A stretch of 64,000 bases of DNA. Origin: Mycocentrospora acerina (taxonomy: Eukaryota; Ascomycota; Dothideomycetes; Pleosporales). Of this stretch, positions 43,739 to 57,055 are shown piece by piece; positions within the stretch are counted from its first letter, which is position 1, and each line of letters begins with the position of its first letter. The notes beneath the pieces were generated by a model, which was given only the letters and a program-made list of their open reading frames with translations, made no database searches and was not told the DNA's origin. The translations under genes and the position numbers were made by a program. Location of the stretch: assembly GCA_022701365.1 (NCBI GenBank), contig JAKUHH010000177.1, positions 372,001 through 436,000 of the forward strand, read 5' to 3'.

Positions 43739-45917
43739 GATTCAAGTTGATAGCAGATGCTCGGCAGCGTGGGCTAGATTAGAAGCAATGGAGAACGGCA
43801 AGGTGACACGGGAGATGCCGTCTGCAAGAAGGAGTGATGCTGCAGAAGTCTCGTGGGATATCACATCTTTAAACAATATGCAACAGAAATGTGGAGAGTG
43901 CTTCTCCCGCGGAAGATGAACGTTAGCCGCGAAGGATCAGGGGCACAGTTTGTAATATCGCTTGCGTCCGGGTGTCTGGATACTTTCGGTGCAATTGTTC
44001 AAGACGATAGAGACAACGGAGAACCAACATTATTGCGCGAGACGTTAAGGCTCCATCTGTATGCAGCAGCATGTCGGCAGATCAGTGGCGCAGTTAAACC
44101 GTTCGAAGTAAATATTGACCAAGATCCTAATTTCCTAATTTCGCCATGCATCTGAAGAGTACGTAACCGTTGCTGTAATGTCGGGATTCGTTGTAATAGT
44201 AGTCCCGGCCGATCTTTTCTCTTGGCATCAAACCCTCTGACGGGACGAAGGGGGCTGTGGCCTTGTACTTTATCCAATTCCTTGGGACTGTCATGTCTAA
44301 ACATGCCACTGTGTGCCAAGAGCCGAGGAGTCTGTCAGTTCAAGAGACGCTTGGGTCATCGCAGCTAGTGGCTCGATTTCGGTCTTCATTCTAATATTGT
44401 TGATTGCTCCCTTGCGGTTCATGGATGTGCCTGCAAGCCTGAATATCCTGGTCGCCCCCAGGGGCAACAATCATTCTTCGCTGAACAACTGTTAGTCCGC
44501 TACCGTCCGACTGACTCGTGTTGTTCATCGACCGTAATAGTTACTGGCTGGGCTCAACGGGCTGATATTGTCAGAATGCTTGCAAATTTTCCAATGTGGT
44601 GCCTATGGCGAAAGAAATCTATGTAAAAGAAAAAAAGCTAAGCGAATGCGAACACTTCTTATACGTGCATATTTGCATTGCCTCATGGGAACCTAAGGGG
44701 GGACGAGCACAACCATTGAACAGGTGCCCAACACTCCAAGGTTCCTCAATCGGGTACGCGTCAGGCGCGATACTCTCTACAAGGGCCCCACGCGGTCTGG
44801 GCTCCAACGTCCCCTCGCGTAGTGAGCAGTTGTAAGGGATAACCCTTACGTTCGAGAATTGCACTATGCGACGAATGTTCATTTCCGGGGCCGCGGTCGA
44901 GATATAGATCGGTTTGCCATGCGACTCCTGATTAGCTGCCGTCGAGCTTTCGTTCCATATGCGTAGGATCATGTAGCCGTGGAGATGGCATCTGGATTCA
45001 GACACGGGAAGCGGATCTTGACTGAATGTCGTCGGGAAACATGGGAAGCACGGTGCGCAGGAAAGTCACTATCCAAGTCCCCGCTAAGTACAAGTGGGGG
45101 ACCGTTGCCCCCACCCGCCTTTCGTCCCGTCTCGTGCGGCACGGCACTGGTTTCCGTCCACGTCTCAAGTCATGTCCAAATCGAAGTTTTGTTCTGATAG
45201 AAGCCTGCACAATTAAATAGAAGTCGATACATCTGAATAGAGATGTTTCCAGCCAGCTTAATAGCAAAGATGACGGCAATATATAGGGATGCAATTGGAG
45301 GCCGGGTTTCAGGTAAGATGCGGACTAGAGCTGATGGCTTGGTGTAAGCACTCACTCGTACCGTAACTGGAGCGTTCATCCCGCACTACAACCAGGTTCC
45401 CAGTACACTAACCCGCGTCCCGCTGGACACTCGGAACACTGCCCAGAATCAAAAAATTGTCATGCAAACCAATATCAGAGGCCAATGAATTGTATGCACG
45501 GGGAATTTGGAGGATACACACCAGGTTTGCGCAAACAAATACGTCGTTTAGTCTTTATGGCACAGTCGCTTGCATTTCCCCTGTCGAAGCCTCGCAAGTT
45601 TTACCTGTGCGAGACCAAGCTTTTTACCCTTGACAGTAGCAATGTATGCCGCTCAGAATGGCGAGAAGGATTCTCTCTGCCGAACAGGATCCAGGTCCGA
45701 ACAGTGAATCACCTGTGTGTTTCGGTTTGGAAAAAACAGACAATGGAGGTAGTGCAAAATTTCTGCATGCAAAATTGTCCGCAACCCACAATCCCCATAC
45801 CGAAGAGTTCCCCCCCTCTAGGAATTCCGCCTATTTGCAAAATCACAAAGCCATTCTGCCGCTGCCCGTAGCAGTGCTTGCCCTTTGGCAGCCCTGTTCA
45901 CCAAACAAACACCAGTC
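43739..45917. other. Long intergenic spacer
   Basis: About 2.2 kb between divergent starts of the FAD oxidase and the rhodopsin-type gene. Frames of 60-128 codons exist (44127-44309 and 44619-45005 on the minus strand), but none resembles a known family or has flanking splice structure I trust. It must hold both promoters; the middle is unexplained. Confidence 0.45.
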
Positions 45918-47169
45918 ATGTCTTCAACGACCTACAAAGAAGTGGTCTCACAAGGCCAACTCCACGCAATTTCATACTCCATGATTGCACTGTCGTCGGT
46001 CTTTGTTCTCACTCGCCTGGGTATCCAGATATGGAAACGTAAGAGACTAGAACTGCACGACTCACTGTCGTACCTTTCATATATTCTGTTTGTTGTCATG
46101 GCTGCACTGTATGTTACCATATTCCCCGAGATCTACATGATCAGTAGAGTTCGGTCAGGCTCGATAAAACCACCCCCGACCATGCAAGAGGAGACTGTAT
46201 TTTACATCCGAATTATGTTTGTAACAACGACGCTCTTTTGGCTTTCTTTATGGTCTGTCAAGCTCTCTCTGTTGGTGCTGTACAGGAATCTGATGAAAGG
46301 GTTGCCGGCGATATGGATGAGGCTCTGGTGGGGAGTGTTTGCATTCTGCATTGTGGTAAGATGGCCTTACTCTCCCGTAATGAGTAGCGTTAACTTGCTA
46401 ACAGTCTTTTGCCGGTTGCATCACCTCATACTTGACTTCCTGCTCAGATTTCGGAGCATCGATGAGATCCGGAGATTGTAGAGGGCCTCGAAGTATACGC
46501 GGACAGCTCGCCAGCCTATACACTTCTTACGCAGTCGACATCTTGACAGACTTTATGAGTAAATTTCGCCTTCTTTTCTGCAATTCAAGTCTCAGAAAAT
46601 AACCAATCCTACCAGTTCTCGCCCTCCCTGTCAAACTCGTCTGGAACCTACAAATGGCACGTGGGCAAAAGATCGCAATAATCGCTCTCTTCGCATCAGG
46701 CTTCATCTGCATCGGCTTTGCCACCCTACGCGTCGCGCAAATCGGTATCAACACAGGAAAAGCCTCTTCTCCCAGCCCGTCTTGGCTCGCCGTCTGGACA
46801 ATGGTCGAGTGCTCAATCGCAGTATGCATCGGCTGCTGTCCCGCTTTCGCCGTCATCTACCGTGCTGTGCGCACCCCAAACGTTTCCTACGATACACAGG
46901 GTTACATTCGTCATCCACATAGCCGTTCAGGTACGAACAAAAGCCGTACGGACGATATTAAGATGCAGCGGGTGAGTGTCGCTGGGGGTCGATCGAGAGC
47001 AGCGAAGAAAGATCCATATTGGGATGATACGCGGAGTAGCCAGGAAGAACTCGCGCCAGGAGCAAAAGTGATTCGGGTTACGACGACAGTGCAGCAGGAT
47101 GGTAGACAGTCGAGCCAGTCAAATCTGGATTCGATAGGGAACGGCGCGGTGTCTGAAGTGCGTACCTGA
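45918..47169 (+). CDS. Fungal rhodopsin-type seven-TM integral membrane protein
   Basis: Three exons, 45918-46355, 46405-46558 and 46616-47169, encode 381 residues. Seven hydrophobic segments can be seen, beginning ISYSMIALSSVFVLTRLGIQ, SYLSYILFVVMAALYVTIF, FVTTTLFWLSLWSVKLSLLVLY and FAFCIVSFAGCITSYL. Then come DILTDFMILALPVKLVWNL, the hallmark of the fungal rhodopsin (Pth11-like, formerly integral membrane) family, IIALFASGFICIGFATLRV and VWTMVECSIAVCIGCCPA. The C-terminal 90 residues are a polar cytosolic tail. These proteins are candidate receptors in plant-associated fungi; no ligand is known for most. The extracellular CFEM domain found in some members is absent. Both introns (49 and 57 bp) are supported by frame and by the hallmark motif crossing the second junction. 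Confidence 0.88.
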
Positions 47170-47989
47170 ATTGTTGCGAGTATAATATCTGTTTTATCGA
47201 AAGTGCTAGTTGATGGGGGTTTCCTGACTGAAAATCGTGTCGATACGTCTCATCCGTTGGCCCATAGGCATTTTGACGTACGGTATGGAACAAGTTGACC
47301 AACGTAGATAGATGGTCGTGATCTCCTACTTGACAGACGCAAGGGCTGATACCCACGTTCATGATGTTTATACCTTTCATCTTTATATTCATATTTCTTT
47401 CATTTCCTGGGATCACACACACGGACTCAGATACCAACTCTTTTGAAGTCTTTGAACGAAACATACATCCAACTGTAGTCAACATGCACGGTAGTCGAGA
47501 ATATCTACAATATATCCAAGCGGAAGAATTACGAAACCATGTGCGTTGATGTGAAAGCTTATAAGCACGAGTCAAATAGGAAAATTTATCACTAGATCTA
47601 ATTTAATATTCACTAAACTTTGCGTAAGCTAAAGGCGAAAACAATACTATATATAACTACGGAGGGGAAAGAAAATGATTTATCTGGCTGACCCTTTCCC
47701 CAGCGACGACAGGACAGCAATACCATCCAATTAACACCCCTGAGTTCTAATATCCCGATACAGTCACAAACACCCTCACTTCCAACGCCAACGCTACACA
47801 TCACGACACGGAAATCCCTCCCACAGACAAAGTAGATACAAAGCAAACCACAAACAAGTAGCTACATAGTGAACAGGATCTGGAGCGAGAGACAGCTATA
47901 TACATAGAGAAACAGCACACAAAACGCCCGCCATTATTCTATAAACAACAGAAATATTACTGGAGACACAATGAAACGTGCACACGTCA
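47170..47989. other. Convergent 3' region
   Basis: About 820 bp between the rhodopsin-type gene stop and the last exon of the FMP27-like gene. Frames on either strand are short and have no family resemblance. It should hold both 3'-UTRs. Confidence 0.5.
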
Positions 47990-50900
47990 TCACTGACTAC
48001 CTTGATGACGGCCAAGCACCTTGTTAGCAAATGCCTTTGCTCTTTTTTTCGGCCTACAAGGCGTTAGCGCTTACTCCACTCGGACTCTCGTTCAAAGAAA
48101 ACTCACTTGTCTTCGCCGTCTCCCTCTTCACCTCCAAGTATGCTTCCGTCCTTTACACTTGCGCCCAAACTCGCTGCCCTATCCCTTCGATGCCCAGAAA
48201 ACGGTGTGACCTGTGTGAGATGTTTGCTTAGGCTGTGGATAAGATTCGCATGCACAGGCTCTGTGTTGTCGACTCGCGATAGCTCGTTCGCAAAGGATCG
48301 CCCGTCAGCTACCTCATCAATGCCAAGACCATGATATCCGCCCATGACGCTGCCATGCGTAGAGCGTGCGCCAGAGCTGGTGCCTGGTCGGAGCGAACGC
48401 TGTGAAGACTCTTCTGATACAGTGCTAAAGACACTGCCTTGACGTCCACTAGTGAAGGATCGCCGGGGATTGGCCTCTGTGTCGGAATCTCCGGGGCTGT
48501 GGTCGCGCGTCGAGACTGAGTCTGTGCCTGAGATGTCAGGCGACGCAGTGAGCATACTACTATTGTTTGCCAGTTGACGCAGGCGAGACTGAACCTGCTT
48601 AGTGGGGCGGTGATGTGAGAACTTGTTGCCAATGATGGCGCCAGTGTGAGAGATTAGCGCGCGGATGATGTCTTTCTTGAACTGTAGTGCGAGGTCCAGG
48701 TTCGACCACGTTTTGTTTCGATACTCCACCATTGGCATTCGGAAGACGAGATTGTGCACGTCCTCAAAGTTGCGTTGGCCTTTGCCTTTGTACGATAAAC
48801 AAAGTGTTGTAGATTGCATACTGACATACGCCAGCGTCATGTAGTTATTCGCACGGTTCATCATCTGCGTGAGATCATCGCTTCTGGCCTTTTTGTTGGC
48901 ACGCTTATCATTGGCGATCGTGCTGCCGGTCCCTGAGCGATAGAGTGCGAATCGCTTCATAGTTCGGTCAGACTCGCTTTGAGACACTTGGCTTGAACTG
49001 TTCGTCATGGCTGATCGAACAGAACCGGGTCTGGATGGGATGTAAATAGATGAAGCTCCAGATGGCGCTAGTGCCGAGCTAGGATGTAAGGTCCTGCGAA
49101 GCTCAGTCCCACTTCGAGATGGGTTATCGCGGAAGAATCGGAAATATTGTGCAGGAGACTTCTTTTCTGGGCTACTCTTCATTTTGCGGTCGGCCTTTTG
49201 CTGTGGATCTGGCAACTGCAGGGTAGGAGTGAGACGCTGCTGAAGAGCTTCTCCGATGCCATCCTGCTGGAGAATCGACGCACTATCAATACTAGGAGTA
49301 AATTTATCTGTATCATCATCTTCGTCTTCTTGGGGAAGAGTATGCTTGATCAGGAACGGTGACGAGTTGCCGTTCTCTCCGCTCTTGGTCTTGCCGGTGG
49401 GAAAAACATACTCAAACAACTTTTTGCCTATCTCATACTCCAACTGTACCTTGAGAGGGAAGAGATTGACTTCAAAGTGTTCCATCACTGGGATACCCGC
49501 AATAGCTTCAAGCATGGTGAACTCAACTTTGAGGCACTTGGCATTCTTTGGGAGAGTGCGGTTCTTCTCAAGGTAAGGCGAAATCATCTCAGGATACAGT
49601 GCATTCGGGAGCAGATTCAGACCTCGAACCATCTCAATCTCCAGCATGTTGGAATTAGAGCCATCATTGTGGTCTGTACGATCGTAGACTGCATTCTTCA
49701 ACTGAAATTCCGCCAGAGACTCCTGGCCATCGCGTAGAAGGTGCCAGACGATCTCAGACGCAGAGATGTACCAACGCAACAGCCCTGTCGATTCTGTGGC
49801 TTGAGCTCGATCATCTTGCTTACGTTGTGCGGTGGTGATGGCCTTCATGACGAAGAAGAGCTCATCCTCGTAAATAGCCAGATCTTTCTCAACCTCGACA
49901 CGATCTTCCCAACCCTGTTTGTCTAGGAACGTTTCGTTGATTTGGAAGGCAGTCTTGATCTCTTCTAGTTGTCGAATACGCTCTTGAAGGCCAATGACTA
50001 GATCGGGAGCCCCAGTTAGGTCGCTAAAGTCTGAGGCGAGCATGATCTTCTCAAGACGTTCGTTGCGCGTTTTTCCCAAAGGCTCACTGTAGAGGATCAA
50101 GTCCAGCACAATGACATATATGGCGTAGTATTGTCTCGAATCGCAGAGGGCTCGTACGTGAGGAAAGTCGACCCAAATATGATCAATCCTGCTCTCCTTG
50201 TGGGTCGCACTTTTCGTCGAGGCAGCGTCGCCGCCAGAAATGTCATCGTTATACTTCAAGCGTAAAGTGTTGTACTTGTCGAATCGCATACTGGCTGAGG
50301 TTTTCTGGATCGCTCGTTCGAAGCCATAGGGGGTTGAGTGAAACTCGAACATGACTTCGAAAGGCACCCACGGTGGCCAGGCCGACCCTGTAGGCGTTCC
50401 GTATGTATTTCCAGAGTACATATGGATGTCTTCCATGCTACCGAACGTCTTTGTGTTAGTAACAAATATCTGCATGCCATTCATAGCAGCGGTGAAACGT
50501 CGCTGAACCAAGCCAGAGACATCGTCGTTGACCCTGTCCTTGTCCATGATCTGAAGTACCTTGAGCTGCATGCTCTTTGCTGTCACCAGAACTGCAGATT
50601 TTGTGTCTTTTTCACTCTGGAGTTGGATTTGCGGAGCGATGAGACGAACAATGTATGCGTTTTGAGGAACGTACTCTGGAGCAATGTCATCTGTGTTGGT
50701 TTGAGGAGATTCTGCGTTGTCGGAATCGTCGCTACGGTCTGTGTCTTCTGATTTGACAAAGTTCCTCGCATCTTGCAACAGTTGTTCAACATGCTCATCC
50801 ATGCTTGATACAGACTCTTCATTTGAAGTTCTGGGTATACTCGATTCCTCAAAACGCTCTGATGTCGAGGGCCCGCGCGACTTGTTCTGCTCATCCACAA

Positions 50901-53900
50901 CATCGAGTATGAACTTGACGGCTCGCTGAGACATGTAGTACACAAAACCACGGCGCTGGCTGACCTGGTGTATGTAGCGGAGTATGATGTTACGTTGCGA
51001 GTTGCTCCACTTGAGATGGATGTTGTGGATGATGAATCGATTGTTGAAGTCGCTGATATAATCAACGTTGGGTGCTGCCTCGGTGTCTCTATCTTCTGGT
51101 GTTGATGAAGCGTGTTCCTCGGGTGCTTCATGGTACTCGGCGTCTTCTTCCGTATCGCTATCAGGAGTAGCAGCCGGAACATGGTCATTCGACTTCAGAT
51201 CCTCAACCAGACTCTCGAGCATTGACGTTAGGAACTCCAACTTTCGCTGGAGGAACTGAGCGTGGTCTTGTAAGCTTTCCAAGCGACGCTGAGATTCGTC
51301 CCTGCCCTCAGGTTCGCGGACAATCTTGAGCTCCTGATTGCCAATTGCATCCTGGTTGAAGGCATATTGCTCTTTGATACGCTGTATCCGATGTTCAATC
51401 AAGCCACACTGTACTTGCCGAGGATCGTTCCGTGCTGACATGACACAATGGTGCGTGGGCTCATTCCCAAACGCACTGGTCCGGTTGGGGTCACCTGAGA
51501 TGTTGTCGGCATGATCGGTTTGACGGAAGTACGTGAAGTGAGGTGCAAAGGCAAGTGGTAGGATCTGTGTTTCGGGATGACGATTTGATGGCAAGATCCA
51601 GCCCAGCTCGATAAAGTCGTCCATGTCGACCCAACCCCAGTCATTGTCTGGAATTGTGAACTTTGATAGATCAGCAAATATGGATTCCTGATTGTAGCTG
51701 GCGATGTCTTCTGAAGTTGCATTTTCCACGTCGTCGGGGTTAAGCGCCGCAATACTCGCAGAGATGGCACGCACATCCGTCTTTATGAGATCGAGCTGTA
51801 CTTGGTTTATCCGCATACCCGTGGTCTGGTTTTGCTTGCTATCTGCTTGACTTTTGGGCGCTTGTACCACTGTCCGGAACTCTTCACGCCGCATGTGCAA
51901 GTCGAGCATGAAACTGTGGAAGCGAGCCTTGAGACCTGTTGCTGACACGACATCCGATCCATAATCCTCGGCATCTTTGTGCTTGTAGATATGGCTCATG
52001 TACAGTGGTGAAAGCAAGAGGTTATACTTGATAGTTGCTAGATGTCGACCGAACTTCTTGCTAGACTTCTCTACGCCAGGCCATAATTTACCTTGTCGAA
52101 CAGGTAAGGACATGGCACCTGAGAACATCGACCACCAACTGAAGAAGTGTGTGAAGAAGCGGGGGGTAAGGTGGACGCTGTTATATGTTTTCGAGGGCTC
52201 TAGATTAGCCACAGACCATTCCCGGTCGTACGGAGCAGCGATAGCGATGGACATGTGAATATGGTCACTGCGGAATCCTCGGAAGGCGTCATATTGCTGG
52301 GGTTGGTTAGTCTTGTGCTTGAACTTAGGACCTCTTACGACTACCTTGTTTCCTGACGACTTGGCATATTTGGGGTGCTTCAGCACGACATCGTAATGAG
52401 GACTGAAATCGAAAGAGCGTCCGCAATCATCGAGAGTGCGCTCAAACACCAGGCCAACAACCCAGCGAACGTTACCATTCAACTTCATGACTGTCTTCTT
52501 GAATACGGCAGGCTGTCTGCGACTAGATGTGCTAGAAGCGGTTTCTGGGCGAGACACAGCCTCTGGTGCACCGAGATCATGCCGTGCGTAATGAGCCAAA
52601 TCTGGTATAGCCAGGACGTAGTTTCCACTTGTGACTTTCATGAGGTTTCTAGGATCTTCGTCTTCGGCAATACTGAGTTGGACATCATTTTGCCAACACA
52701 TGACAAAGCCTGCGCCATGGCCGGTGACCATGTAGGGGTCGCGCGAGCCTATGTTTTATCAGTAGGGGAGTATTGAAAGCAACCAGCTTCAACATACCTT
52801 TCAGAATGAGATGTACATCACCGTCTCCCTTCCAAGAGACGTTGATGCGAGAATGAAAGGTCAGGCGTATCTTATCCCAGAAACCCACACGCTCTGATGG
52901 GTCGATTGCAGGTTTTGTGAAGTTCTCAATGACTTGCATCATGTCTTGGATAGCAGGTTGATAGGATGTACCCCAAGTAATTCTCGTGGGATGCGCAGAG
53001 TTGACGTCAATAGCCATCTCAGAATATGTTTTGACAGGTGCTACTGTCCGACGAACATCGACCGCAAAACCTCCAGAAAGCTCTCCAGAGGATGTCTGCT
53101 CTTGGGGTACCACAACAACTCTGCTGACTCGCGAAGACTCAATATCCCTAAACTCTTCCGCAATGACAAAGTCGGTATTGAGCGATATACTTGGCAGACG
53201 TAATGACGAGCCAGGCCCCATCGACGGCACATGGAGGAATGGTAACGGATAGTCTCGAAGGATGATCTTTGCCTCACCCATATTGACCTGGATATGCATT
53301 GGGATGAGTAGAGCATATTGTGTGTCAAACGGCATGCCTTTGCCAACGCGGTGAAGAAATCTCGGGTACTCCGACAAGGGAAAAGAGGGCTTGTCAATGA
53401 TAATGTCGAGGTCGCTAATCGTAAGCGCCATGAGTGCTGGTCGTTGAGGTATAGCAAGTATGGTCTCTCTTTGTTCGATGCCGTCTGGTATCTCATCCAA
53501 TCCGAAGAACATGGAGTGGATATCGTACATGGCGCGAGTCTGTGTACCCAATGCATGATCGATGCGCTTCCTCCAAGTCTGTGCATTCAGACGATTCAGT
53601 TTCTCGCGAGCTTCTTCAATGGAGGTCAAGCAAGCACCACTAAGACCACTGAACCCATATGAACTATACCGCATAGGGAGGTCTGCTGAATCTCGTTTCT
53701 TCGAGCTATGGCCTATCGAATCCTCACTCTTACCTCGCCGGTGAAATTTTGATTCCTTTTCTCTCTTCTTTGACTTGCTTCGGCCCTGATGTCCGTGAGC
53801 AGATCTTGCACGTTGTCGTGAATTGCCGCGCAGTTCATCGAGCTGCTGCAGTCTTTTTACTTTTAGGTCAAATGCTTGTGCTCGTGCGAGCCTCTGTTTT

Positions 53901-56900
53901 TGCTCCATCAATCCGACGCGGTAGATGGTACCAAGTTTCCACTCAAAGGAGCTGTCCTCTAATTCGAAGAGCACTGCACGACTCCGCAACGATATTTTTG
54001 GCACATGCTTAGGACCTTCTGGCTCTTTGTTCAACACATATTCATCCGATCCGGTTCTGAAGCGGTGCTGCACCTGCTTGATGGTCTTTGTGACATTCGC
54101 GATGTTATCAAAGATCCTGTGTATGACTAGCTGGTGAGGTACAGCAAAACGAATGGCATCTGTGGCGATATCAAATGACTGCTCGTCTGTGACTGTGTGT
54201 CCATATCTCCGCTTTGACTTCCTATGGTCTATGCGTAGAGACTTGATAGACACGATACGACTCCAGACTCGCTCGACATTGGGGTTCTCTGCATAGAGCC
54301 TTACAAGACGTGATCGAAGATGAGGATTCGTCCATCGGTTACGACCCGCTTCAAGCCCATATATTTGCAGCATAAGGGGTGGATTTGAGGGCATCTCTGC
54401 CTTGACTTGAACGAACGACGCCCTGACATCAATCGTGGTTATTTCGGGGGTCACTCGAATCAAAGAGTCAACGCTGTCACCATCAAGTGATGGCACACCC
54501 AAATGACGAGACGAGCTCGGAGACAATGGCTCATCCTGGTGAGCAGAATCTGGGCGCCGGTGAAGCGACCTCTCTAGTACCTGTATGGCCATCATCACGG
54601 CGAAGTGGCGGTACAGTGAGTAATGCATGTACAAAGCTTGAATGAAGCAGTGCACGTTGAAGAGGGGGCCCTGCTTATCCGATGATGTACTGAAGGCTAA
54701 TTCCATGGCCGGCAATGACAAGGAAGGGTCGTTCTCCCACTGGTCAGCACTCTCAATGATGAGACCTTCAAGACCATAGAAATGAACAGCAAGTCTTCTC
54801 CCATCTGTTGGATTACCCATCAGTCTCCTTGGCGATCGCGGTGATGTGGGGGTTGTCGACCGAAGTAGATGCTCGTCGCGATTGATTGTGCGACTTGGCG
54901 CGCGGCGTCGAATAGGCTTAAGATCGCTCTCATCATCACGGCTCTGCTTGTACTCAGCCGTCCAAGTATCTAAATGGAATGCAATACCACGGCTGTGCTT
55001 TGATACTGCTGGATCAATACCAGCGACTTCAAGGTTCCAATCCGAGCCCTGCAAATGGACATACGTAAGCCAGGGCGGCAGCTTGCGCAGAAAATTGAAC
55101 TCCTCTTTAGATGGGCTCCGCCCCGGGCTCTTGTCTCTCTGCAGTTGAGCCATGATCTGTCGAAGCCCCTCACTAATTTCAGGCCGTATTAGAGATATAG
55201 AGAAGGATTGTGCAATCGATCTGATCTCCACCGCGACGTTGGGTGTCGCGCTAAGCTGGAGTTTTGTTTCCAGATAGTCGGTAGTAAGCAGATTGTGTTT
55301 TTCGCTCGATGTGTTCTGGTAGTAAAGTCGCTGGCCATTCATACGAAACGTTGAAACAAGCGCATAATGCAGTTCGCCATCTGCGGCGTGTGACGACTCC
55401 ATATCCCAGGACATGGACGAAGAAGCTGAGATGAGTAGGTCGAACTCGTCAGACTCTTGCTTCCTAGGGTCCGTGGGAGGTAGTGTGACACGGATAACGG
55501 GCTCGTGAATCGAGACTTTGATATTCGCCTTGGGCAAAAGTCGACGGATGAGCTTGCGCTTCTGATTTACATTCTCGTCGGGCTTGCGCTGACGTTCATA
55601 GTTTCGGAGCATGGTGGTGAGTAACGGCAAATGTTTGGGATCGAGGTCTAGCGATGGAGAAGTAATGACGAGATTAGCAAAGAGAATGTTGGTGTTGCGC
55701 TCGGCGCTGTTCCTGTTATCAGAGAACTGAATCGTTTTCGAAGGAAGGGTGGTATTGACAGTAGTCGTAGCCATGGGGATGTAGAGGAGGCGTTCAGGGT
55801 GGCCGTTACGGTCGTCGACTCCCACCGATATCTGAGTGGCGGCAAGAAGGGCCTGATGCGCGATGTCGTCGGGCGAAAAATACATGAGATGGGCAGGGCT
55901 GCGGGGATCCAGCCTGAGAAGATCCATGCCGAGCTCTTTCATCGAAACATTCAAGTAGACTGGAGTTTCTGCTTTTCGACCAGCGTAAAACTGTTTAGTT
56001 AGGCCCAAGAAGCTGACCGCGAACTGGAATTCATGAATACCACGTAGGATAGAGCTGGCAAACTCTTTGGAGTCTGAAACAGTGCGGACGGTGGCCTCTT
56101 CTTGGGTACCTGGATGGTCCGGCTCCTCAATAATATCACAAGCCGAGACATCTGGGTGGCCGGCATGAGCACTCTTTCGTGTTTTTGTTGGACGACACTT
56201 CTTTGCACGCTCAAGACACAGCTGAACATCGTCATATGGGATAAGCAGGCGACCGAGCTTCAGGGCAATGGACGCGTCACGGAGGCCTTCCAGCTCCCTC
56301 TTGAGAAAACCGTAGATGTTGAGGGTGCAGTGGTCAAGGATCTCGGTAGACTCGCGACCCTCGGGCGTAAACAGCACGGTGTTAACAACGAAGCGCCACT
56401 CAGCTGGCCGCTGTTCTTCATTTGGCTTCAGCTTATGGTGGTTGAAGAGCCGGCTGCGATCCACGGTCTTGCGCCTGGTGTCGACAGCCACGCCCATAGC
56501 GCCTACATGAATAGAGCCCACATCCTGCACGGCAACGGTGATGCCTCGCACCACCAAATCTACCTGGCGAATCCAATTGATCTGCCCATGCATACGCTTG
56601 ATGCTCTCCTTGACGTCTGTGAGCCGCTTCCACGTCTGACTTCTGCGGCCATCTGCCCCCTCACCCTCGTCCTCAATCGGTTGTTCCGAGCAGCCCTTGC
56701 CGTCCTTGTCTATATGAGCAGCTCCATGAGCCCAGTGTGCCCAGCGCGTCTTTTTGCGTGGCTTCTCCGCGAGTGCCTTGAGGTCGACAGTGACTTTGAC
56801 TTCTCTTAGGACTATGCTGACCCATGTCGGCTGAGCAAATGTGGGGCGGTGGAGGGAGAAGCCCAGTCCGCGAATCTCGATGCGCAGGCCATCCTTGGGA

Positions 56901-57055
56901 GTGAAGGCGATGCGGCGCAGGCCCGAGTAGCCCAGACGTTGAATCGAGACGCCGGTGACGACGCGGATGAAGGCAAAGACAACAAGGGACAGCAGATACA
57001 GAAGCACCAGGAGTCCCGCGAGGAACTGCAGTGTAGGAAGGACCATGCTGCTCAT
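47990..57055 (-). CDS. FMP27: Bridge-like lipid transfer protein, Fmp27/Hobbit (BLTP2) family
   Basis: Three exons on the minus strand, 57055-52798, 52748-48107 and 48053-47990, encode 2,987 residues. The N-terminus LPTLQFLAGLLVLLYLLSLVVFAFIRVV is a TM anchor, as in Fmp27/Hob proteins that sit in the ER at contacts with the plasma membrane and move lipid along a hydrophobic groove. Family signatures are present: RVGFWDKIRLTFHSRINVSWKG (GFWDK, about residue 1392), AWPPWVPFEVMFEFHS (WPPW, about residue 2210) and LLLSPLYMSHIYKHKD. A basic Ser/Arg-rich stretch (GHQGRSKSKKREKESKF) lies in the first half. The start is the ATG of MSSMVLP; the frame is open 12 codons further but only to TTG. The last intron (GTGAGT...GCTAAC...TTGTAG, 53 bp) adds a basic tail, PKKRAKAFANKVLGRHQGSQ. 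Without it the protein would stop after GDGEDK. Confidence 0.93.

Noticed and set aside
44127..44309. 60-codon minus-strand frame resembling a short protein
   Set aside because: It has a plausible residue mix but no recognisable family and no splice partner on either side, so support is insufficient.
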